This document shows, one piece after another, positions 1-8,164 of a stretch of DNA of 64,000 nucleotides (its first letter is position 1; each line of letters begins with the position of its first letter). Source of the DNA: a virus; IMG/VR virus record IMGVR_UViG_3300013233_000093, positions 62,001 through 126,000 of that record; one strand, given 5' to 3'. The notes below the pieces were generated by a model. That model had not been told where the DNA came from and made no database searches. It saw only the letters and a program-made list of their open reading frames with translations. The position numbers were made by a program, and so were the translations under genes.

Positions 1-52
1 AAATGAGGAACAATCGTTTGATTCTGGTTATGACCCGGACTATGAACTGTGA
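1..52 (+). CDS. C-terminal tail of an upstream gene (partial)
   Basis: Only the last 16 codons are present, read in the frame beginning at base 2 and closing with TGA at 50-52. The tail is acidic and ends DPDYEL. The TGA overlaps the GTG start of the next gene (GTGA), the usual sign of translational coupling in this genome. Nothing about function can be said. Confidence 0.6.
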   Translation, partial: NEEQSFDSGYDPDYEL

Positions 53-432
53 TCCCGCACGGATGGAGCAATCTATCCGGCATTGTCTTATCGGAGAGTT
101 CGGTATGGCATTTACAGGACATACTAGACGACAGTGAGTACGCACCGTTTGCAGAGTGGTTGTATCATGGGTTGTTCTCAGGGCTAGTGGGGTCAAGTGT
201 GGACGAGATGTATACGTACACCGCAGTAAACACACAGCCCGAAGAACTGGCAGAAATAATGGAGGACGAGAACATCTTATCGGTGATCTCTACCATCTCC
301 ACTAGGTTTGTCGCGTCTAGATCATTGCCGTGGACCACCACGGAGTTTGCACTTTATGGCCAGGTCACTGTACGCCTGCCAGGCAGCTTACTGCTAGAGT
401 GCGAATTACAACAAGCACACACGAGGTTTTAG
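49..432 (+). CDS. hypothetical protein, 127 aa
   Basis: Small, mostly acidic soluble protein with no motif I recognise and no membrane segment or signal peptide. It starts at a GTG that overlaps the stop of the gene before it and ends three bases before the next start, so it belongs to a tightly coupled string of four to five genes running to 2146. Function unknown. Confidence 0.6.
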   Translation: MIPHGWSNLSGIVLSESSVWHLQDILDDSEYAPFAEWLYHGLFSGLVGSSVDEMYTYTAVNTQPEELAEIMEDENILSVISTISTRFVASRSLPWTTTEFALYGQVTVRLPGSLLLECELQQAHTRF

Positions 433-434
433 TC

Positions 435-911
435 ATGATGCCACCGGCTGGTGTTGTAGTAGAGCACAGGGGTGTACGAGAGGCCGTGACGTACATAAAC
501 AGCGTTATCTCACATGTCTCTAATGACTTTGAGGTGGACGAAGATGGAAACCGTACAGAGACCGTATGGACGTACAGCGGAGAAAGCTTACTGGTGGATA
601 TGTATAACCAGTTTATCGATCTACGTAGAATACCGCAAGTAGAAGAACTTGCTGATTTCATATACAGTAAGTCAGCATTACTACAGTCTCTTGAGCACCA
701 TGAAAGGATTGTAAGCAACACGGGCATGACTGTTCCTATGCTACCAGAGTCGAATCAATACGATGCGATCTTCTGGTTCTCGCAGTTCTTTCTAAACACC
801 TTTAACCCACGCATGCCTATCCTGGATGTATTCAGAAGACATGGCTTACGCTTAACAGATGTATTACTGCATGGCAATCATTCTATTGCATGCAGTCTAA
901 AGAGGATATGA
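435..911 (+). CDS. hypothetical protein, 158 aa
   Basis: The reading frame is open further upstream, to an ATG at 330 inside the preceding gene, but the start chosen is the ATG at 435 (a second ATG follows at 438). It is preceded by GAGG at 423-426 at good spacing and sits directly after the neighbouring stop, whereas a start at 330 would overlap it by about 100 bases. The product is a soluble acidic protein with aromatic residues in the C-terminal half. No family recognised. Same operon as its neighbours. Confidence 0.6.
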   Translation: MMPPAGVVVEHRGVREAVTYINSVISHVSNDFEVDEDGNRTETVWTYSGESLLVDMYNQFIDLRRIPQVEELADFIYSKSALLQSLEHHERIVSNTGMTVPMLPESNQYDAIFWFSQFFLNTFNPRMPILDVFRRHGLRLTDVLLHGNHSIACSLKRI

Positions 912-915
912 TAAA

Positions 916-1335
916 ATGAGCACGAAAGATTTAGTACCCGGCGATACAGTAAACTTCGTAACCTATGCACCCATCGGCGGTAGAACGTCTATAAGTGGCA
1001 TTGTCCAAGGCGTTACGCTACCGGGTGGATTGCCACCTAATAACACAGCAGCAGCGGATCACGTTAATGTGTACCGTGAGTTACCTGAAGTAGTGACGTC
1101 TGTCACACGCGATGCGTTTGATTCGTACAGCTATCTGGTCGTGGCCACATCTGCGGGAGAGATCTTGCATATTGGCTTACCATGGATAGTGGAGGCGACC
1201 TTGCAGGTTAATGTGCAACGGACTGCCACCATCACAATACAGCCGCTGTTGGAACACACCGAAGAGGATCTTAGAAAGATCCTTACTTTAAACGGCATTA
1301 CTGAAGGCGTGCATATCGCCATTCAAGAAGGATGA
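916..1335 (+). CDS. small beta-rich protein, SH3-barrel-like, 139 aa
   Basis: The first 35 residues have the look of an SH3-type small barrel: a polar turn followed by short beta strands (DLVPGDTVNFVTY, then a glycine-rich loop and a second strand). Proteins described as SH3 beta-barrel fold proteins are common small conserved genes in phiKZ-like phages, but this assignment is by impression only. It starts four bases after the previous stop and ends four bases before the next start, so it is co-translated with them. Function unknown. Confidence 0.6.
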   Translation: MSTKDLVPGDTVNFVTYAPIGGRTSISGIVQGVTLPGGLPPNNTAAADHVNVYRELPEVVTSVTRDAFDSYSYLVVATSAGEILHIGLPWIVEATLQVNVQRTATITIQPLLEHTEEDLRKILTLNGITEGVHIAIQEG

Positions 1336-1339
1336 TGAA

Positions 1340-2146
1340 ATGAGAAAGTTACGTTTTGAAGAGACCCGTCATCGGGAGATCGGCGCATACATGCCATACA
1401 CTGATGCAATCATCGTGTTTGGTCGCATCGGATGTACCCTGAAACTCACCGAGGATTTAGAATACGGTGAAAGTGAACTGACCATCATATCAGAGCACGG
1501 CTTAGCGTCTACCAGACGATTCAACCCAGAACGTTGTCCAGAGGGTTATGTACCATCGTCTAACTTCACGGATGATGGCAAGTTTATGTTATCGTTCTCA
1601 GACAGCGGTAATTCCATAAGCCTACATCGTGTAAAGGTATCACAACCAGAGACATTGCATTTTAGCGAGTGTCTGGCCAGATACTACATTAAGGATATGG
1701 GAGATCCATTGACTTGGGATATGTGCGAAGACTTCGCTAATATCGTATACGACGCAATCCATCGTAACACACAGGCATCGGATGTCGTGGATATGTTTTC
1801 CGTGCCAGTAGACAAGCGTCGTAACGTAGATGCTTATCGCATAGACTGTCGGGTAAACAATCGCACAGAACGCGTGCAGCATGTGTTGTTCTATGATAAC
1901 AAGTTTATCTGGAGCACCGATGCAAACAGCGAGATAACTCGTCGCTATGCCATCCATGATAACACTGTGGTTTCTACGATCATTCCGCCAGTGGGTAATC
2001 GCAGTTGTGCACGGATGAGCAGTGTTACATTACACGAAGGCGCTGTAAGTGAACTGATGTGGCGCAAGCCCATCTTTGAACTTACACGAGATATGATGTC
2101 TGCACGAGTCACCGCACATCACCTGCTTAATAAGGCGTTTGAGTAG
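1340..2146 (+). CDS. hypothetical protein, 268 aa
   Basis: Soluble protein of mixed composition with no membrane segment, signal peptide or catalytic motif I can name. It begins four bases after the previous gene, with AAGGATG just ahead, and is the last gene of the operon: a 16-bp perfect stem-loop follows at 2150-2184. Function unknown. Confidence 0.6.
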   Translation: MRKLRFEETRHREIGAYMPYTDAIIVFGRIGCTLKLTEDLEYGESELTIISEHGLASTRRFNPERCPEGYVPSSNFTDDGKFMLSFSDSGNSISLHRVKVSQPETLHFSECLARYYIKDMGDPLTWDMCEDFANIVYDAIHRNTQASDVVDMFSVPVDKRRNVDAYRIDCRVNNRTERVQHVLFYDNKFIWSTDANSEITRRYAIHDNTVVSTIIPPVGNRSCARMSSVTLHEGAVSELMWRKPIFELTRDMMSARVTAHHLLNKAFE

Positions 2147-2149
2147 ACT

Positions 2150-2184
2150 GTCTATACAGTACCGCACTGCGGTACTGTATAGAC
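2150..2184 (+). terminator. strong hairpin terminator
   Basis: Perfect 16-bp stem (2150-2165 with 2169-2184) and a 3-base loop, directly after the stop at 2146. It is followed by TTATGTC and a mixed T/C stretch rather than a clean T-run. The TATG after the stem recurs at many terminators in this window. Confidence 0.8.
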
Positions 2185-2201
2185 TTATGTCTTCTTTTCT
2201 C

Positions 2202-2318
2202 TATTTCTGTGTTCGTCGTAATTATCGGTCTATATTACTTTAGTGATACTTAGGTAATAATACTTAGGTGCACTGTTATAACTAATAGATCTCTAATATG
2301 AGATCAAAGGATTTAAAG
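2202..2318 (+). promoter_or_regulatory. conserved leader, copy 1: early promoter, tandem decamer, RBS hairpin
   Basis: First of three near-identical leaders of about 115 bases (others at 36426 and 59423). In order it holds an AT-rich promoter with TATATTAC at 2231-2238 (the core described for phiKZ early promoters), two direct copies of ATACTTAGGT at 2246-2255 and 2260-2269, a hairpin GATCTC/GAGATC at 2288-2305, and the ribosome site AAAGGA directly after it. Between copies the hairpin stem is kept while the loop changes. Confidence 0.8.
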
Positions 2319-2576
2319 ATGAAACTGATTAAAGAATTCTCGTTTGGCGATAAATTTTGCTATAACCACGAGACCGGCTCTGTCGAAGTCCTCGACTTCG
2401 ACAACGAGGTGCTGGCTGAGGTTAAGTTCCCAGCAGATCCATTGATAACCACCATCGAGGTGGTGTCCCCGGGCACGCGGATCATTAAGGGGGTCATTCA
2501 CAGCGATCCATACTGGCTGTGCGTACCAAACCCAGGCGAAAACGCCGGGGAGGGGATATACGAGCTACCGACATAG
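2319..2576 (+). CDS. hairpin-chain small protein 1, 85 aa
   Basis: Start taken at the ATG at 2319, after AAAGGATTTAAAG, because the two paralogs at 36543 and 59538 start at the same point of the shared leader. An in-frame ATG at 2298 lies in the loop of the leader hairpin and is rejected. The family has a fixed N-terminus (MKL[VI]K) and a fixed C-terminus (G[IVF]xYE) with a variable middle. The mRNA is remarkable: perfect hairpins at 2381-2403 (10 bp), 2448-2464, 2499-2521, 2531-2549 and an 18-bp one at 2550-2591 that contains the stop codon. Protein function unknown; the RNA structure may matter as much as the peptide. Confidence 0.7.
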   Translation: MKLIKEFSFGDKFCYNHETGSVEVLDFDNEVLAEVKFPADPLITTIEVVSPGTRIIKGVIHSDPYWLCVPNPGENAGEGIYELPT

Positions 2577-2587
2577 CTCGTATATCC

Positions 2588-2621
2588 CCTCCCCCTTCGG
2601 GGGAGGTTTTCTTTTTTTTTT
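2588..2621 (+). terminator. intrinsic terminator of hairpin-chain locus 1
   Basis: CCTCCCCC and GGGGGAGG arms around a short TTC loop, followed by a T-rich run (2607-2621). Its left arm shares four bases (2588-2591) with the right arm of the 18-bp stop-codon hairpin, so the two structures compete at their junction. Equivalent terminators close the loci at 36789 and 59818. Confidence 0.9.
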
Positions 2622-2664
2622 CAGTCCATGAGGTATTGCATGTACTAGACAGGAGTGATAAGAA

Positions 2665-4854
2665 ATGAATGTAAATCCGTTTATAAGAGAAGCCAAAGAG
2701 TATGTACGCACGCTGGACATCGTCGGTGAATACGTAAAAAACCAAACCACGTACATCTCCACGGTTACAGGAGATGCACCAGAGAAAGTAGAGTCTTTCG
2801 TAAAGGAACACATCGAACCTAAGTCCCCCATGATGCGTGTGTTGAAAAAGATACCTGGAGGCGATCGCGTAAAGGCCACTCAAGATCTTACTTCGTTCTT
2901 AAGTGAGGCAGATCACACAGGACGTTTTGTAAGCCCCAGTCTCGTGATGTATGAAAACCCTAAAAAGGAAGTCAGCTTCATCTCAAAGTTTGCACAGCAA
3001 GGCATGGATGCTCGTGACATACTTAAGGATAAAATGAAAGACGCTCGTGCTAACAAGGATAAAGAAAAGACCACGTTCTATCATAATGCACAGTGGTCTA
3101 AAAAGATCCTGAATAACATCATCTCCGGTGCAGGATCGTCGCCTTATAATCCCATCTACAATGCCAGTACACACACCACGTTGACATCCACGTGTCGTTG
3201 TGCTACTTCTTATTCCAACGCCACATGTGAGAAGTTCCTGGCGGGTAATCGTCATTACTACAATGAAGAGATTACTTTGTCAGACATGGCGGGACTTATT
3301 CGTATTACTGATTTAGTAAAGCTGGAGGCAGCTATGACTAAATACAAGTTGGATTATCCCACTCCAGAGTTCTTATATGGACACATTGTAAGATCTGTAC
3401 GTAAGTATTGGCGTAGAGCGGATGACAATTACGCAACTGTAAAAGAGTTCATCTTTGCGATGTCTCCTATTCAGAGAGCGGCAGTGGCATTTGTGAGTGA
3501 CTTGGAAGCACTATACCAAGTAAACCCTAAGTTCGTAGCTACAATGTTTAACACCATGTCTACGCCCACGACACACGAAGTCAAAGATCCTGACAAGTAT
3601 GTAAAGGCAATGAACGAAGAGATGGTAAGTCACGTAGGCTTGGTAATGAAACGCGTAGTAAACCATCGTAGGATCTTTAAGTTCAAACAAGAAGATCCTA
3701 AAGGGTACGCGCAATACGCAGGTTTTGCCGAGCACATGTTTAAAGCCTTGGATTACTACGGAGACTTTATACGTGCCACGCTGGTGACCGACTCATTGCC
3801 ATCGGGTATATATGCGTATCTGTTTTCGTTGCGTGATGTAGTGGTGGTGTCTGATACCGATTCCACGATCTTCACTACGGACGACTGGGTACAGCGTTTA
3901 GGTGACGGTTCTTCCTTTAGTGACCTAGGCGTATCCGTAGGCGCCACAGCTACGTTCTTGTTCTCATCTCATTTAGCACATAACCTGGCGCTGTTATCCA
4001 GACACTTAGGTGTACAAGATGATAAACTCTTTATGCTTACTATGAAAGGTGAGTTTTATCAGCCTGTGTTGGGCGTGACCAGTATGACCAAGCATTACTT
4101 CTCTTACACAGGAGCTTGTGAAGGCGATGTCTACGAGAAGTACGCGTTTGACGTCAAGGGTGTAAATCTTAAGAACTCTACACATCCTAAGGAGCTAACT
4201 GAGGGCAATGCTGCGTATATTAGACTGCTGATGGATGCAGTAGTGGAAGAACGCAAACTGAGTATGCTGGAGATCATGGAACTACCCATGCTAGCCGCTA
4301 ATAAGGTACGCCAGTCGCTGCTTGCGGGAGAAACGAAATATCTAACAGGACGTGAGGTAAAGCCCGCCACCGCGTACAAGAATCCAGACTCGTCCGTCTT
4401 TATACAGAAGAAGCTCTGGGATACCGTGTACGGCAAGGAACTTGGTCTAGCCGATACACCTCCTTATCGTGTGGTAAAGGTACCGCTGGTATTTGGACCT
4501 AGTAAAGCTAAGTTCGAATCGTGGCTACTTACACTACCCGATGAAAAGCAAGAGTTGTTCCGCAAGGCGTTGTCGCAAGCAGGCAAGACCTCCCTTACTT
4601 CGATATACCCACCACATGCAGTGGTAAACGGAGTGGGTGTGCCAAAAGAGTTGGTGTCTGTAATGGATATTGGTAAGTATGAATGCGAACTCATGACGGG
4701 CTATCTATCCGTGCTAGAGACCATTGGCATATTCATACGCAATAACAAGAATACACGTCTGTTGTCACAGGAGTTAAACTGGCAGACGTTTGTGGATAAC
4801 GGCAGTAAGCAATGGAACTTCATGGATCCTAAATTACAACTAGAGGCGGTGTAA
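2665..4854 (+). CDS. family B DNA polymerase, catalytic C-terminal part (motifs B and C), 729 aa
   Basis: The palm motif C is clear as VVVSDTDSTIF near residues 392-402; the DTD aspartates coordinate the catalytic metals. A motif-B-like fingers segment (KKILNNIISGAGSSPYN) is near residues 147-163. The 3'-5' exonuclease motifs and palm motif A are absent; they lie in a separate 550-aa gene on the minus strand at 38461-40113. The two parts (729 + 550 aa) together would make a long family B enzyme, so the polymerase is expected to work as a two-chain complex replicating the phage genome. Start ATG 2665 has AGGAGTGATAAGAA ahead of it. No frameshift is visible here. Confidence 0.8.
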   Translation: MNVNPFIREAKEYVRTLDIVGEYVKNQTTYISTVTGDAPEKVESFVKEHIEPKSPMMRVLKKIPGGDRVKATQDLTSFLSEADHTGRFVSPSLVMYENPKKEVSFISKFAQQGMDARDILKDKMKDARANKDKEKTTFYHNAQWSKKILNNIISGAGSSPYNPIYNASTHTTLTSTCRCATSYSNATCEKFLAGNRHYYNEEITLSDMAGLIRITDLVKLEAAMTKYKLDYPTPEFLYGHIVRSVRKYWRRADDNYATVKEFIFAMSPIQRAAVAFVSDLEALYQVNPKFVATMFNTMSTPTTHEVKDPDKYVKAMNEEMVSHVGLVMKRVVNHRRIFKFKQEDPKGYAQYAGFAEHMFKALDYYGDFIRATLVTDSLPSGIYAYLFSLRDVVVVSDTDSTIFTTDDWVQRLGDGSSFSDLGVSVGATATFLFSSHLAHNLALLSRHLGVQDDKLFMLTMKGEFYQPVLGVTSMTKHYFSYTGACEGDVYEKYAFDVKGVNLKNSTHPKELTEGNAAYIRLLMDAVVEERKLSMLEIMELPMLAANKVRQSLLAGETKYLTGREVKPATAYKNPDSSVFIQKKLWDTVYGKELGLADTPPYRVVKVPLVFGPSKAKFESWLLTLPDEKQELFRKALSQAGKTSLTSIYPPHAVVNGVGVPKELVSVMDIGKYECELMTGYLSVLETIGIFIRNNKNTRLLSQELNWQTFVDNGSKQWNFMDPKLQLEAV

Positions 4855-4868
4855 CTAAATCACATACA

Positions 4869-4893
4869 GATCAGCTCCGTAAGGAGCTGATCT
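4869..4893 (+). terminator. hairpin of the repeated inner-head upstream block, copy 1
   Basis: AGATCAGCTCC and GGAGCTGATCT arms around GTAA, followed by TTATGTC. Nearly the same block, including the following TATATTAC, occurs before the paralogs at 6622 and 29497. Confidence 0.75.
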
Positions 4894-4900
4894 TATGTCG

Positions 4901-4908
4901 TATATTAC
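4901..4908 (+). promoter_or_regulatory. promoter-like TATATTAC before inner-head paralog 1
   Basis: TATATTAC, the core reported for phiKZ early promoters, sits 18 bases before the start codon and about ten bases after a TTATG. A head protein would be expected to be late, so the TTATG (phiKZ late promoters are reported to contain TATG) may be the functional part. The same arrangement precedes 6622 and 29497. Confidence 0.45.
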
Positions 4909-4925
4909 ATTTAGAGGATAGTAAG

Positions 4926-6527
4926 ATGGATAGTCGTGTGGTGGGTGAGTTGGAGTATGCTGAGTTGGTGTTGGATGGGGTGCTTAGTGGTCGTGTTATT
5001 AAGATCTATGAGGAGTCTGATAGTATTGCCGGTATGCTTTGCCTAGACAAAGACCGTGTGAAGTGGGTGTCTGGCGATAGCATCGCTGCAGACACTGTAG
5101 CAGGCATGCAGTTTATAGGACGTGCTTTTAAGGCTGTGTGGCGGCTCATAGTCCGTGCAGTCATGGCGGTAGTAAGTGGTCTTAAAAGACTCTGGGAGTG
5201 GCTTACCGGAGGCAAGGGCAGTACTAACCCTGATACTCCTGGTGCTACTTATCAGGATACACCTACTCCAGTAGGAGGTAAGATAGGTAAGCAAATGGCT
5301 CGTGAGGATAAGGCCGTCGTAGAGACTGCACTCATCGTAGCAGAGCTAGAAGAGAAGGGCGTAGATATAGAAAAGGCAGTAAGCGAAGTCACTCCTGAGA
5401 TGTTAGAAGCAGCACATCGCGAGAATAATACTCGGGACGAAGCACGGATATCTAAAATAGAGAAGGACGCGGAGGACGCTGAGGAGTTCAACAAGCGTGA
5501 GCGCGAAAGGTTAGACGGCATCACATCAAGGTTTAACGCAACCGCCAAGCAAGAAGCCGCTAATAAAAAGGAAGCCGAACGCATCGCAGCAGCAGATAAG
5601 GAGGTGAGGGAACGCGCAGCAGCAAGGGACGATGCAAGGATTAACGTATTGCGTAAACAACGCAGCGGGTTCACTCGTATAAAGATCACCAATGCCATAC
5701 GCGCCGCATACGCAGAAGAAGTTGGAAAAATCGAGAATAACGCAATCTTAACTTCCGGCGGCATAGACAAAGATAAAATGCGAAGAGCTGTGTATAAGGC
5801 GGCGTCAGGAAGCCAAAACATAAGCCGTATAGATCTAGCTGACTTGCGTTTTAATATTAAAGAAGTCGCTACAAACGGGCCGTCTACCGAGCGGACAAAG
5901 AGGGATGTTGGAGATGCATATAAACGCCTTATTGCTAAAGTTGTACTGCGTACAACCGAGAACGTGTACGAGATTTTTAATATGCCGGAGGGCTACGCGA
6001 GCGCGTTAATCGACGGCATGGTTGATGGCGTGGATGAAGATGAACTGGGCGGTGCGTTAGTATCACCCGACACCGGCGGGGGTAGAGTATTTACACTGAC
6101 CATGGGACGTACGGGCAAGCACACACCGAAGTTTACACTAGCCGTCACCTCACCCAGTACTCCGCCTACGTTGGAACACCTCGACATACCAGGCTTTAGC
6201 GCGGTCAGTGAGGAAATGCAGGAATATCACGAACATGTTTCCAAAACGTCTAAGGCATTCGAGCCGGCGCAAAAGCAAATCCTCGCTAAAATAAAGAAAG
6301 CGCTTAGAGTGCTGGACGAAGAAGCTTCTGCGTACAAGGATCATCCAGACGTGGAAAACATCCACTCCGTTATAGAATCCATAGGAAACGAGTATGCAAA
6401 CGTAACCAAGGCATTAAAGTTTGTAACGCATATCCTGAACGGTTACCAAGATGCGTACACATCCAGAGCCACATTGGCTAGGGAAATCGTGGGATTAGTA
6501 ATAAATAGCCCATCCCGGGAGAAGTAA
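4926..6527 (+). CDS. candidate inner-head (ejection cargo) protein, paralog A, 533 aa
   Basis: The N-terminal ~100 residues are nearly identical to the products at 29497 and, less closely, 6622. Layout: acidic propeptide-like segment 1-62 ending in VAGMQ, then a Trp-rich amphipathic or hydrophobic stretch (~63-95, residues W72, W90, W92), then a long charged coiled-coil-like region rich in Lys, Glu and Ala (~130-240), then a globular C-terminal part. Processed inner-body proteins in paralogous sets are known in phiKZ; the assignment rests on that analogy plus the shared G-[ML]-Q site also found in the capsid protein. The first ~105 bases of the gene are strikingly poor in C. Start ATG 4926 follows TTAGAGGA. 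Confidence 0.65.
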   Translation: MDSRVVGELEYAELVLDGVLSGRVIKIYEESDSIAGMLCLDKDRVKWVSGDSIAADTVAGMQFIGRAFKAVWRLIVRAVMAVVSGLKRLWEWLTGGKGSTNPDTPGATYQDTPTPVGGKIGKQMAREDKAVVETALIVAELEEKGVDIEKAVSEVTPEMLEAAHRENNTRDEARISKIEKDAEDAEEFNKRERERLDGITSRFNATAKQEAANKKEAERIAAADKEVRERAAARDDARINVLRKQRSGFTRIKITNAIRAAYAEEVGKIENNAILTSGGIDKDKMRRAVYKAASGSQNISRIDLADLRFNIKEVATNGPSTERTKRDVGDAYKRLIAKVVLRTTENVYEIFNMPEGYASALIDGMVDGVDEDELGGALVSPDTGGGRVFTLTMGRTGKHTPKFTLAVTSPSTPPTLEHLDIPGFSAVSEEMQEYHEHVSKTSKAFEPAQKQILAKIKKALRVLDEEASAYKDHPDVENIHSVIESIGNEYANVTKALKFVTHILNGYQDAYTSRATLAREIVGLVINSPSREK

Positions 6528-6561
6528 CGCGAATGTACGTGGCTTCGCTTAACTAAATCAC

Positions 6562-6591
6562 ATACAGATCAGCTCCTTAAGGAGCTGATTT
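6562..6591 (+). terminator. hairpin of the repeated inner-head upstream block, copy 2
   Basis: ATCAGCTCC and GGAGCTGAT arms around TTAA, then TTTATGTC. It separates the first two inner-head paralogs and is nearly the same sequence as at 4869 and 29441. Confidence 0.7.
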
Positions 6592-6598
6592 TATGTCG

Positions 6599-6606
6599 TA
6601 TATTAC
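6599..6606 (+). promoter_or_regulatory. promoter-like TATATTAC before inner-head paralog 2
   Basis: TATATTAC after hairpin and TTATGTCG, 16 bases before the start codon at 6622, in the same arrangement as before 4926 and 29497. Confidence 0.45.
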
Positions 6607-6621
6607 TTAGAGGACAACAAG

Positions 6622-8121
6622 ATGGATGTGTATGGTGAGTTGGAGTATGCTGAGTTGGTGTTGGATGGTGTGTTGAGTGGTAGGGTGAGTCAGATCTATG
6701 AGGAGTCTGATACTATTGCTGGTATGATGGGTATGTGTGGTGATAGAGTGGAGTGGGTGTCTGGCGACTCCATAGGCGCAGACACTGTAGCAGGCATGCA
6801 GTTTATAGGTAAGGCAATCGGGGCAGTTTGGAACTTGATCTGGAACGCCATTAGCGCAGTGCTGATAGCTATAGCTAAATTATTCATTTGGTTGTTTACA
6901 GGCGGCAGTCCTGGTAAATCGGGTATAGCGGGCACGATCTATGAAAAGAAGATCACGCCCGCAGGTGGCTGGTTTGGCAAGCGGCAGGTGAAAGAAGATT
7001 ACCATGCGTTACGCATGCGACGACTAGCCGAGCACTCAGTGGCCGTAAATAACCTTACAGCAAGTCTTATTGAACCGGGTAATGCGATAAAGAAGGAACT
7101 CGCTTCTGCGAATGAACTGATTAAACAGCTAGACAAGATTAAGAAAGATCAAGATGCTGACAATAAGACGCTTGACAAGATGACCGACGATATGAAAGCC
7201 TTGCTTAAAGCCCAGGCCGACGAAAAGAAAGATATAGTTTCAGGCAAGACGGTAGCTGTTAACACACCCGCGAAGTCTGATTTCTCAGCCACCATTAAGG
7301 TTACCGATGAGTTGCGCGAAGCGTTCAAGTCGGATTTCGAATACTTGGATAAACATGCAGTGGCCAATAAGGGCACTGTAAGACCAGAAGAAAACCGCAA
7401 GGTAATGCATGACCTCACAGGATTTTCAAAGAAGGCACTGACTGCCGCAGGGGCATTAAAGGACATTCCAAAAGACTTTGACCGCATTATAAAATCCATC
7501 GAGGCTAAGAAATTCGAGAGTGCCGGTAAAGATCAAAAGGCGTTGGTTGATAAGGTGTCTTCTGTGTCAACTGGCATTGCTAACGCAGTCGGACTTGACC
7601 TCGATAATGCAGGTGAGATAGCCCGGTACGCGGATAAACGTGGGGGTTTGTCAAGCACAGATCTAGGTGGCGGCAAGTTTGTGCGGGTGTCTAGCGAAGA
7701 AATAAAAGCCATTCCCGGTCTTTATACATTCAGCGTTAGTGTCATAGAACCCAAAGACATCATCAAAGTAAAACAGCTGATAATCGAAAAGGGCGACTTT
7801 GACGAAGATGTAATAAGCAAGCGTCATCAAGATATGGCGAAGGATTTAAAGATCCACGCAGATGGCTTTGAAGCAGTTAAAAAGCTCGTTAAGGAAACTA
7901 ACGATAAGCTGACCGCTTACACAAAGGGCATGGAAAAAGACGGAGACGTTCCGCTTAGCCCTCTTTTACGTGCAGTCGGTAATAACGTCAAGGAGTACGT
8001 TAACACATACCCTAAGTTATCCAAGGTACTTACTCAGATAACGACGGCAATGCAGCACGATGGAAACATTAAACTTGGTTTACTGTCCGCCATAGCGGCA
8101 GATGGTAAGAAGGATAAATAA
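6622..8121 (+). CDS. candidate inner-head (ejection cargo) protein, paralog B, 499 aa
   Basis: Same architecture as the preceding gene: acidic segment 1-60 ending VAGMQ at residues 56-60, then a hydrophobic Trp-containing stretch (W68, W72, W87) that here is long and apolar enough to suggest membrane affinity, then a Lys/Asp-rich helical middle and C-terminal domain. The first ~140 coding bases are G/T-rich with only about seven C, then composition becomes normal. Similarity to its paralogs fades after the Trp-rich stretch. Start ATG 6622 follows AGAGGAC. Confidence 0.65.
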   Translation: MDVYGELEYAELVLDGVLSGRVSQIYEESDTIAGMMGMCGDRVEWVSGDSIGADTVAGMQFIGKAIGAVWNLIWNAISAVLIAIAKLFIWLFTGGSPGKSGIAGTIYEKKITPAGGWFGKRQVKEDYHALRMRRLAEHSVAVNNLTASLIEPGNAIKKELASANELIKQLDKIKKDQDADNKTLDKMTDDMKALLKAQADEKKDIVSGKTVAVNTPAKSDFSATIKVTDELREAFKSDFEYLDKHAVANKGTVRPEENRKVMHDLTGFSKKALTAAGALKDIPKDFDRIIKSIEAKKFESAGKDQKALVDKVSSVSTGIANAVGLDLDNAGEIARYADKRGGLSSTDLGGGKFVRVSSEEIKAIPGLYTFSVSVIEPKDIIKVKQLIIEKGDFDEDVISKRHQDMAKDLKIHADGFEAVKKLVKETNDKLTAYTKGMEKDGDVPLSPLLRAVGNNVKEYVNTYPKLSKVLTQITTAMQHDGNIKLGLLSAIAADGKKDK

Positions 8122-8123
8122 AG

Positions 8124-8157
8124 GCATAAGACAGGTCCGGCTGGACCTGTCTTATGC
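8124..8157. terminator. bidirectional hairpin between convergent genes, TATGC on both strands
   Basis: 15-bp perfect stem (8124-8138 with 8143-8157) with loop GGCT. It begins GCATA and ends TATGC, so both strands read TATGC at the 3' side of the stem. It separates the plus gene ending at 8121 from the minus gene ending at 8165. Confidence 0.8.
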
Positions 8158-8164
8158 TGTACAT

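Noticed and set aside
330-434. Extended N-terminus of the gene at 435
   Set aside because: Would overlap the previous gene by about 100 bases; the ATG at 435 has GAGG at good spacing.
2298-2318. Earlier ATG for the first hairpin-chain protein
   Set aside because: It falls in the loop of the leader hairpin, and the two paralogous loci have no matching start there.
5252-5821. Minus-strand open frame (189 codons) inside inner-head paralog A
   Set aside because: Ser/Leu/Ala-rich shadow of the coiled-coil region; the same shadow appears under the paralog at 29577-30119.
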